This document shows, one piece after another, positions 55,901 to 64,000 of a stretch of DNA of 64,000 bases (the stretch's first letter is position 1; every line of letters begins with the position of its first letter). The notes beneath the pieces are model-generated. The model worked only from the letters and a program-made list of their open reading frames with translations. It was not told where the DNA came from and searched no databases. The stretch covers positions 62,001-126,000 of the forward strand of contig NW_006921543.1 of NCBI RefSeq assembly GCF_000340215.1, read 5' to 3'. Made by a program: the position numbers and the translations under genes. This stretch comes from Pseudocercospora fijiensis CIRAD86. Lineage: Eukaryota > Ascomycota > Dothideomycetes > Mycosphaerellales > Mycosphaerellaceae.

Positions 55901-56840
55901 CAGTATTAAGCCCTCTATAACTAATATATAAACGTAGGCTACTATCCTTCTTTAGTACGAACAGGATAGGTATACTAGCAGGGCTATTGCTATACTAAAT
56001 TCGACTATTAGCTAGGTTCTTATCTAAGTACTTACGTAGCAACGGTAGCATAGCAAGCTCGCGTTTACTAAGGTTGTAGAGGGGCCTAAAAGGAACCTCC
56101 TTACCCTATATAATATCGATCTTATAGTCCGTCTCTTTAAATATAGGCAATATCGATACTAGGTAGTATTTAAACACATTAATATAGGTCTCTCGAATAG
56201 GCTATAGTATTCGAGCAAGCTAATTAGGGTCTATGCTATTAGGGGGCACAGGCTTATCGTTATCGCCTAATAGGTCGACTATTAGGTCGGCTAAGGCAGA
56301 GGCTAGTATTAGGTTGCTAATAAATAGGACCCTAATATCGTTAGGGCACTTGCTAGCGTTAATGTGTTTAATATCCTCTTTCCTAGCGATTCTAAATCGC
56401 TACTATTAGCTGCCTAGGTCTATAGCTACGGCGTAGTGCTTAAGGATAGGGTTACTAATAACAATAGTAGCTCCTCTATATAGGTTGTCTATATCTACTA
56501 CGTAGGTAGTAAAGTCTAGTAGGCGTTCATTTCCGAGGTCGTCCTTTAGAACTATAGGGATATAGTAGGCCCTATAGGTTAAGTGCCGAGCGTTATTAAA
56601 CTAAGCAAGGGTTAGTAGGTTAGCCCTAGGCAATTGTCGAAGGTCTAATTGCTTAGCTAGGCGATAGCTAATAAGGGCACTAACTGAATTTCCTAGATCT
56701 AGTATAACCTTAGTTTAATAGTTAGTTCTATACGTATCCTATATAAGGTAGGTACGTATAATAGCTAGTACAATGTCGATAGTTCTACGCCGCATAAGGC
56801 TAATAGTTAGTGCGGCGCTTATTCTTTTTTCGAAGGTTAG
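52930..56840 (-). pseudogene. B5 pol
   Basis: Minus-strand pol with the same domains as B3: protease, RT (YLDN at the catalytic site), RNase H and integrase. The A6 frameshift run is at 56825-56830 (T6 on plus). The end is less clear than in B3 because the sequence after KNKKK differs. Stops are RIP-type. Confidence 0.8.
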
Positions 56841-58200
56841 CCTATAGGGGTAGCGTTAGCTGCTAAGAGGTGCTTTCGGTGCTTAGCGGCAGTACGGTTA
56901 ATTCGGGCCTAGTCCCTAGGTTTGTCGCATTAGCCTAGTAAATAAGTAGTGCTATTACAATTAAAGCATTTTAATCCGGTTAGGAGGTTGCCTTAGCTAC
57001 TGCTATTGTTAGTTAAACGATTAGTATTATAGGGATACGAGCCCCTTCTACGGCCCCTATTACGGCCTCCTCTATTTAGCCGTCGGCTACGGCCTCTTCT
57101 ACGGTCGTTATTACTATTCCTATTATTAGCATTGTTGTTTTAGTAGGAACCTTAGTTTCCTCCGCGGCTACTACGGTTGCTACGGTTAGTACTAGCTAGT
57201 CGGATCCTTAATTCTAGTCGTTACTAAAGCTAAACAGCTCGTTTAGCTGTTTCCACTTTAACTATGAATTGAATACGTATTAGATTAGCTTGTTCGAACA
57301 CGCGGCGACGGTCCAATTCGAGGATAAGCTCCTACCTAAGCTTTAGGCGTATCTCGGAGATCTATATAGAATTAGTCTTAGGCGGAAGATTATCCTCGAG
57401 GGTCTTTAAATAGGCCTCGAATAAACGAGCCGATTAATTAGTCTTTTGTTTAGCTCGAAGGTACAGGTCCTAAGCATGTTATTGCCTTAGTATAGGGTTT
57501 CTAAGGGTGTCTAGCATAATAGTTTTGTAGGTCTGCTACTAAATAGCGGTCTAATTATTGAGGGAGTTAAAATAGTTATCCTAGGTGCGTTTTAGGTCGC
57601 TATTAATGTACTATATAGCATAGACGACTAACGAATAGTCGTCTAGAAGGGCCCTCGGTGCGTTTCGCTAGTTAAGCTTACAGTTACGAATATAGTCGTT
57701 GTATTGCTTTCGACTAGAGCTATTAAATATAGTATAGTCCTTAAGTTTAGCATCCTTCTTCTAAACTAGGACAGATAGTAAGGAAGGCCTTGCTATTAGC
57801 TTAGTATTAGTTGCTAGGGCTTCCTATAGGCGGCGAATTTCGAAGAGATTATCCTTTAGCTATTGTTCTTAATATAAGGCAGTAAGCCTATTCTAAGTAG
57901 CTTCTTAAAGTCTCGCTACTAGTTAGGGGCTAAAGGCTAGTTAGCTATATCGTCGATTAATAATGTTGTTAAGAATCTCGTTAATAGGCAATTCTAGATT
58001 ATTACCTAGAACTATAGGTTCTTTAGCAGGTCCTCTAGTAGGCTCTTTAGTATCGGTAGGCACTTTAGTAGGCACTTCGGCGGGAACTGTACTACTAGCA
58101 TTATTATTGCTAGCGCTACTAGCGGCGCCGCGGTTGTTGTTGCTTCGTAATAAGCCGGCTATTGTAATAAGAGGTAGTACCGATAATATATTATAGGCCC
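56825..58200 (-). pseudogene. B5 gag
   Basis: The minus-strand Gag has the same order as in B3. The Pro/Thr linker differs in repeat number. The Arg/Asn-rich region and CFNC-type knuckle lie near 56960-57190. No clean start codon. Confidence 0.7.
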
Positions 58201-59426
58201 CTATAGTGCGGATATAGCGGAATTAGCGAGTATCGGTCTAGTACGGTTAACTTAGTGTAATAGGCCGTATAGAAGGCCTTGCTTAATAATTAGTACGGTT
58301 ATTCTAATAGAATAGTACGTATAGATCCCGCCTCGGGCGCAATATAGTTAGATTAACGGTTTTCGTAGCTATACCGCTAAAAGCTTGAAATAAGGACTAT
58401 CTAGCTACTACCCTTGAAGGGTAGATCGAATACTATATAATAGGGGTTATATTAGTAGGTAGATAGGGTAGTAGTAGGTACAAGTAGTATTCGATAAAGG
58501 TCTAGGAGGAGAAGGAGGAAGGTAGGCTAGTTAGCCTAACGCTAAGCGCTAAGCCCTACCTAAGGCACTAAGACCCTAGCTTTACTCGGCCTAGTTATAT
58601 ACTAATTACGTATAGCCTCTTTAGCCCTAACACCGGCATTCTTACTGTCTTTTTACTAATCCTTCTTTAGCCGTAGCCCTCCGTAAGATTCGAAAGTATT
58701 AGAAGAGTTCTAATCTCCTAATCCGTAAAGCTCCTTTCTAACGACTTGTTCGCGAAATTGCCTAGAATTATAGAACGGACCTTCGCTTCTAAGCCTCCGC
58801 GATAGGCGCCCTTTAAGAGGCTATAGAAGCCTACCTAGTTCGTATCTTCGAATATATATTTCTCTTCTACCTCTTTTTAGACTATACTAATACTATTTTA
58901 GCGGTTAACTTTATAGCTATCTACGCGAAGCGTATAACGATTATAGACAAGGATTTCAAAGCACTCGATTAGATTCTAAAAGGCTAGAATATCTATATTC
59001 GAGACGGTACTAGGTAGGATAGATATTCTAGTAGAAAGGATGTTCGTAGTATTATCTATAAGCTTTTCTATATACGAAATAAGCCGATATTATACGGCGC
59101 TATATACCGCGCTCTAAATACTCTCTAAGTATATATATATAGTATAGTATACTTTATTAGCCGTACGGAATAGAAGTCTCCTAAAATCCCGTTAGTACTA
59201 AGGAGTAAAAAGGCCGGCTACGCTACCGGCTACGCTACCGGCTACGCTACTAGCTACGCTGCTAGGTTTTTTAAAGAACTAAAAGAAGATAGACATATAG
59301 AAGTCTTCGAAAATCCCGTTAGTACTAAGGAGTTAAAAAGCCGGCTACGCTGCCGGCTACGCTGCCGGCTACGCTACTAGGGTTTTTAAAGAACTAAAAG
59401 AAGATAGACATTCCGGTTGATTCGTA

Positions 59427-59963
59427 TTAGTTTAGATTTTTATAAAAAGAAAATAGGGAAAAATAAGGAAGGTTGAAGAACCTAATACTTATAGTTATAG
59501 GCATTATCCCTGTTTTCTAGACTCTATTATATACCTACCTTCGCAACTCTACCTAATACTCCCTTTAAATATCCTTATACTCTACCTACTAGAAATTCAA
59601 CTAGGTACCTAGACCTGTAGCTGCCTCTATATCTTTTACTATCTTCTATAGGTTAAAGGACTCCTCTATAGCAGCCTCTACCTCCTTATATAATACGAAG
59701 TTACTACCTGCCCTATCCTTAATATCTCCTAAATAACTAAGAGTTCTAAGGAACGAACTAGTATTCGGCCTTAGTATAGCGAGTAACTAGTAGAACGTTC
59801 TATAGAGCTGCCTTATAGCTCTTTTGTATACTATGCCGATACCGAGAGAGGAGCTATCCTAGTACTTAATATTCGAGAATAGTTTAGTTAGAAAGTGCTA
59901 GAACTTCTTAAGGAAGGCTTCTAGGGAAATCGATAAGTTCTACCTAGATCTAGATAATAACAT
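59427..59963 (-). pseudogene. Convergent unknown gene of element A, copy A3
   Basis: ATG at 59963 and stop at 59427-59429: 537 bp, 179 codons. Collinear with 14028-14905 of A2 after removal of its insert. Only substitutions and one codon difference separate them, apart from a shortened Leu/Lys region near the N-terminus. Unknown family. Confidence 0.6.
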
Positions 59964-60347
59964 TCTACCGAGTAGTTAGGGAATTAAATAGCGAGCGAAA
60001 GGATAAAATTTATACCTAATAAGTGCAGTTTCTAAACTGAACTATAATAGCTTATATATGTGTATACTTTTGATTAGTTAGTGCCCTTAGCTAATTGTCT
60101 ATAGATTTAGGGTTATATAAGTACCTTCCTATAACTAAAAAATGCTAGCTACGCTGCCGGCTATACTCTCGTATCTTATAAAGGGCTTGCTTCGAGTTAC
60201 GTAGACATTCTTATACTTCTTAGAAACCGATAAATTCTATAGTTCGAACTAGCTAATCCTATAGTTGCTTAGCAAACCAACCTAAACCAAACTAGATCTT
60301 CGGCTTAGCAAACTAAACTAAACCAACCCGAAGTACTACGGGGTCTA

Positions 60348-62002
60348 CTTCTGGGATAGCTCCTAACTCCTCCCTAGGAGGGAATAAAGCTTCCGGATCT
60401 CGGTTTTCTTTATCGTTAGTATCTAAGCAAGATTTATTAATCGTTTCTTCTTCTAACTAGGATTTCGTATCTTCTCGTACGAGTCGCCTATTCTAAGGGA
60501 AGAATCCTATATCTATTTTAGTAGAATAATGAATTTAGTATCGGTCGTTGCAACAGAATCTCTAGTAAAGGGTTCTATATATAGGTTCTTATCGTCGTAC
60601 TATTATATAGATTTATCGTAGCTCTTTCTTTACGACCTCTACGTAGGTCCTCGGCGTACTACTAATAGAGTATAGCCCTACTATTATTCGGTAGCCTCCT
60701 CTATCCGAGTCTCTTCGTTATATTATATCAAACTATTCGCGTCGTACTATATTCTTACCGCGGTAGTTCTATACTATATAGCCTTCCTTACTATACGTAT
60801 AGCAAGTTAATCTTCCTACTTTCTTAGGCGAACTCTTGCCCTTTCTTCCTTTAAATACTCGACCCTTCTAGGTAGCGTCTAGCTCTATTAGTTGCGCGCT
60901 ATAGTAGTTATTCCCCTTTAGTTTATCGTAGGTACTATAGTTTCGTCTATTATTATATCTAGGAGTATAACTAGCTTTTCTAGAAGTCTTAGAATCGTAG
61001 CGTCGTTCTAAAGCTCGTTCGTAGAGCCTATCGTCGAGATCGATCGTAACCTTAACTAATGTTCCTATATTATCTATTTTTCTACTATTACGTATAAGCT
61101 CGTCTTTAACGTTATCCTTAAGACCTCGCTAATATATTGTTATAAGAGCTTCGTCGTCCTAATCCGTAAGTTAGGCGTATTCCTAGAATTTAGCGGCGTA
61201 ATCGGCATATAACCCCTTCTGAGTTAAGTATTAGATAACCCTAACTGCGGTAGCAACCTCGTTAGAAGATCTAAAGACCTTCTTTATCGTACGCTTAAGA
61301 TATTCGTAGCTTACGAAGATTCTATTCGAGTTGTCGGTCCCGTTACTATCCAGATAGGTCCTAAGAAATAGTTTAACCTAATACTAAGCCCTATCTCGTA
61401 TAAACGTTGTTACGAAGACTAGCTTTAAGTTGTCTTAAACCTAGTTAAACATAAAATACATATCTATCTAGCTAACCTAGGTATCGAATTTGTCTCGGTC
61501 GCTATAATAAAAGTCTAGCTTTCCGATCTTAAGGGAATCGTTTCGGATATAGGTTCCTAGTGCACTACTAGTACTAGAGGTAGTACGTCGAGTACTACCT
61601 ATCTCGCTAGGGGCGGGAGTTCCCCTTCCGACTTATAATAAGGCACTTATCCTAAGGGCGTTTAAAGTGTTACGGTTACTCGCGACAGATCGTTAGGTAA
61701 CTTCTTATTACGTATAAGCTAAGGCTTCTTTAAAGAGACTAATATAAGCGGGAGGCGGAGACAGAATAATTAGTATAAAGGTAATTCTAATTAGTAAGTA
61801 GGTAATATAAGTTAAACGCCTCGAGCTATAAGGGTATCCCGGCGTTCCTAAATACAAAGGAGACATCTTATCTATAGTCGTAAGCGACGTAAGCGACGCT
61901 ATCGCTCTCGACCGCTTCTATCGCTCCTAGTAAGATAAAGCGATAGCTTAGCTCGCTAGTCTTAGCGTCGCTCTAAGATTATATAAGGACTCTAACTAAT
62001 TA
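60348..62002 (-). mobile_element. Chromodomain Ty3/Gypsy C2 fragment: 5' LTR and gag
   Basis: The 5' LTR is 61668-62002 (335 bp), followed on the minus strand by the primer site and gag. It is cut at 60348 by the end of A3. The outer flank is GATCT (62003-62007). The primer site next to the LTR contains TTAAACGCC, complementary to GGCGTTTAA inside the LTR. Confidence 0.85.
60350..61660 (-). pseudogene. C2 gag
   Basis: A Gag of the Retrotrans_gag type. Readable parts are KIGKLDFYYSDRDKFDT, VATAVRVI, DYAAKF-EYA-LTD-DDEALI and RGLKDNVKDELIRN, then IDLDDRLYERALERR and a basic region. A degraded CCHC knuckle follows (TCYTYSKEGYIV). The order and spacing are those of chromoviral Gags. Heavily RIP-mutated. 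Confidence 0.8.
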
Positions 62003-64000
62003 GATCTATAATAGGCACCTTCTTCGTTAAGTCTAAATATAGCTCGAAAGATCTGCTACGCTCTATCGTAGTAACGGTCGCCGTAGAATTCCTTATCGCC
62101 TTTAATTCTAGTAGACCGAATTCTAGCTACTAGGGCGTCGTACTCCGCCGATTCCTTTAGCTACCGATTATAGGCGGCCTCTAGCGCCTTAGATTATCCG
62201 ACGAAGCCGCGTACTCTTAACTCTTCGAGTATACGCTAGTACTAAGCAAATTTAGCGTTACGCCGGAGTTAGTATACTTAGGGGCAAGGACCGGGCGGCG
62301 GTAAGGCAAATAGGATAATTCTAGCGTAGGCGTCTACGGCGCCTAGTAGCAATCTTAACCGCGACTATCGGAGTACTATCGTCGGTCGAGTAGTTAGTCG
62401 TAAGGATACTAGTTATAGGCGAGAACGCGTAGGTACTAACTAAGACTATACCGGCAACGTCTATAAGGTTTACAATTGTATTAATAGCGCTTAAGGTTAA
62501 GCCTACGGTATAGATAATACTAAGGGTAGTAAAGCTAGTCGCTATACTAGTAGTAGCAGCTACGAGGGTCGCGACGGTAAAGTAGATTATCGCGGCTATA
62601 GAGTAGATAGTCTAGGCAACTTCGGCGGTAACTGCGGCGAACGCGGAGGTAAACTTAATTGTCCTAATAATAATAAGATCGCTAGCGACGCCCGCAACGT
62701 CGGTATACGCTCTACCTATAGGCCGTTATTCGGTAAACGCTCCCGGCCTAACGACCGATATGCCTCTCGAATAGCCTTATTAAGCGTCTTGCGCGCGCCT
62801 TCGTATTTGTCTTCTAAGGCTTTTAGTGCGCCTAGTCCTGTTTCGCTAGTAGGATTATATTAATTAGAACGTAAGTAATAAGCGTCGCCTTTAGCGTAGT
62901 CCCGTAGATACGTATAGTTAGGCCGATAGCGCTAGACGTATTCCCCCTCGACTATACTATTAGTATTATCGCTCTTAGGTACGAAGTCCTACGCGTTAAG
63001 GTATAGATTTTCGGTCTAGGCGCCGTTAGCTCGTTAGATAGCGTCGATCTTTTAGAAAATTTAATAGCTAAGAAGAGACGGGATTTCCTACTAAGCGCCG
63101 TTAAATAGGTAGGCGGCTAGTATTCCGCTCTAATTACGCCTAGTCGTAAGTAATTCGATAGCGCTCCTCTAACTTACCTTTACGAAGGCGTAGGTTAGGT
63201 TCGCTACTACGATAACTATAGGCGCGTAGATCCGTAAGTAGTCGAAACTCGCGTCGCGTAGGAGCTTAAGCGCTAGATTAGGGAGGATTAGTTTCGCGTT
63301 AGCGAATAGGCGTCGCTACGCTGTATTAAACTGTCTAATAGTAAGGCCTATATTATACGATCCTAGCTCGTTTAGATAGGCTACGAGATAGTCCTCTATC
63401 TCTATTTAGTTAGCGTTATTCGCTACGCCCTCCTTCTCGTTATCTACCTTATTTCCCTCTTAATTACTATTTAGTTCGCTACTGTCGGCGTCCTTCTCGC
63501 CGCTATTATAACTATCCTTTCCCCGATTCCTATCTAACTCGCTACCTTCTACCTTTTCTTCGCTACTATCCTAACTATTACCCTTCGACTCGCTATCCCC
63601 TAGGGTACTACTAGTAATAGGGCGCTAGTCGGCTTCGAGGCTAGCGAGTATATAGCCGTAGAACTCCGCGCCTTTGTTAGTAATATAGTAGCGTACGTCG
63701 TTATAGCGAACGACGTAACTATCTATAATAAGCGCCTCGGCCGCTAGGAATACGGTATAGCTCGGCTTAGTAAAGGCCTCGGCTACCGCCGCGTTAAGGG
63801 CAACGAGGTATAGATCGCCTAATAGTAGATATAATAAGATCTGCCTACGGGCTTCGATAGTTTCCTAAGGCATCTCCCTCTTCTAGCGTAGCTCCTAGGG
63901 GGGATTCTAACCTTTTTCGTAGTAATAGTAGCCTTCCTCGCCTTCCTCTATTATAGTAAACAATCCGTTTCCTATATCTGCTAAAAACCTATCGGCGCGT
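62003..64000 (-). pseudogene. Unrecognised RIP-mutated gene flanking C2
   Basis: On the minus strand a start-like ATG stands near 63875 (MP-ETIEARRQILLYLLLGDLYL). A readable frame follows with FTKPSYTVFLAAEALI, an acidic Ser/Asn/Lys linker (63430-63600), LILPNLALKLLRDASFDYLRIY and LGALKALEDKYEGARKTLNKAI. In another frame (about 62450-62700) comes a long Ala/Ile/Val/Thr-rich stretch (TIYSIAAIIYFTVATLVAA) that could be membrane-spanning. The C-terminal part near 62030-62250 reads EYDALVARIRSTRIKGDKEF. At least 600 codons, probably with introns. I cannot assign a family. It may be host DNA or another element. Confidence 0.45.

Larger units (their letters stand above)
51469..58632 (-). mobile_element. 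Complete Ty3/Gypsy retrotransposon B5
   Basis: LTRs of 197 bp lie at 51469-51665 (3') and 58436-58632 (5'). The target duplication is CCGGC. Total length 7164 bp, minus orientation. Gag, pol, palindrome and 3' repeats are as in B3. Confidence 0.95.
51170..58987 (+). pseudogene. Element-borne histone H3, copy A3 (split by B5 in intron 1)
   Basis: Exon 1 is 51170-51410 (241 bp), starting with an intact ATG (MPRKKGPTASTGRNKT) and ending at a GTAAGT donor. B5 (51469-58632) occupies the intron. The acceptor TTCTTTAG ends at 58670. Exon 2 is 58671-58853 (183 bp): GTVALRKIRKY, LLIRKAPF-RLVREIA, YRTDLRF-ASAIGAL-EA and IEAYLVRIFE. Intron 2 is 58854-58901 (48 bp) and exon 3 is 58902-58987. The spliced length is 510 bp, or 169 residues, three bases longer than A2 because of one extra Asn codon in exon 1. 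Exons 2 and 3 have the same lengths as in A2. Gln codons are changed to TAG. Confidence 0.9.
50514..60347 (+). mobile_element. hAT-type DNA transposon A, copy A3 (5' truncated, contains B5)
   Basis: It starts abruptly at the position equal to A1 3628, next to the B4 5' LTR, and ends with the terminal GTACTACGGGGTCTAC. It lacks the transposase and the H3 variant but carries the H3 gene and the convergent gene. B5 sits in H3 intron 1. A tandem duplication of about 120 bp (59170-59295 and 59297-59413) repeats the GCCGGC array downstream of H3. Confidence 0.85.

Overview
The window looks like gene-free heterochromatin from a filamentous ascomycete (Pezizomycotina) and is built almost entirely of nested, decayed transposable elements. 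The reason is repeat-induced point mutation (RIP): CA and TG dinucleotides are scarce, TA is abundant, and CG, CC and CT are retained. Nearly every premature stop in an otherwise readable frame is TAG or TAA at a Gln or Trp position. I see no intact host gene and no tRNA, rRNA or CRISPR. Splice signals (GTAAGT/GTATAT donors, CTAAC/CTAAT branch points, TAG acceptors) also fit a filamentous fungus.

Five families explain most of the window. (1) Element A is a hAT-type DNA transposon of about 9.6 kb, ending in GTAGACCCCGTAGTAGTTCGG. It occurs three times: A1 (1-6179, + orientation, runs off the left edge), A2 (13595-30668, - orientation) and A3 (50514-60347, + orientation). (2) Family B is a Ty3/Gypsy retrotransposon of about 7.15 kb with 190-197 bp LTRs. 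It has two complete copies with target duplications (B3 20331-27470; B5 51469-58632), a chimeric copy split by D (B4 31072-50513) and two fragments (B1 6180-7170; B2 12250-13594). (3) Family C is a chromodomain Ty3/Gypsy element with 335 bp LTRs: C1 (7171-12010, plus a detached piece at 30669-31071) and C2 (60348-62002). (4) Element D (33939-46268) is a 12.3 kb Ty3/Gypsy element with 279 bp LTRs and ACTAG target duplications, inserted in B4. (5) A 333 bp solo-LTR-like insert lies in A2. Right of C2, 62003-64000 holds a decayed gene that I do not recognise.

The notable biology is the cargo of element A. Besides a spliced hAT transposase, it carries a three-exon histone H3 gene. The exon sizes are consistent between copies, the lengths are multiples of three, and the joined frame reads through the canonical H3 fold. 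It also carries a second, divergent H3-type histone fold with a basic N-terminal tail and a long C-terminal extension, a convergent unknown gene of about 180 codons, and a multi-exon unknown gene at its left end. Short GCCGGC-core tandem arrays sit inside several of its introns. The second striking element is D. It has a 920-codon extra ORF of unknown function, a small hydrophobic ORF overlapping the pol stop by ATGA, and five copies of a palindrome built on CTACCCC/GGGGTAG that partition its ORFs. The same palindrome follows pol in family B.

Insertion order can be read from nesting. B elements lie in A and C, A ends lie in B and C, D lies in B, and the solo LTR lies in A. Several flanks do not pair (for example the TATTA duplication split between 31067-31071 and 7171-7175), so recombination among copies has also reshuffled the region.
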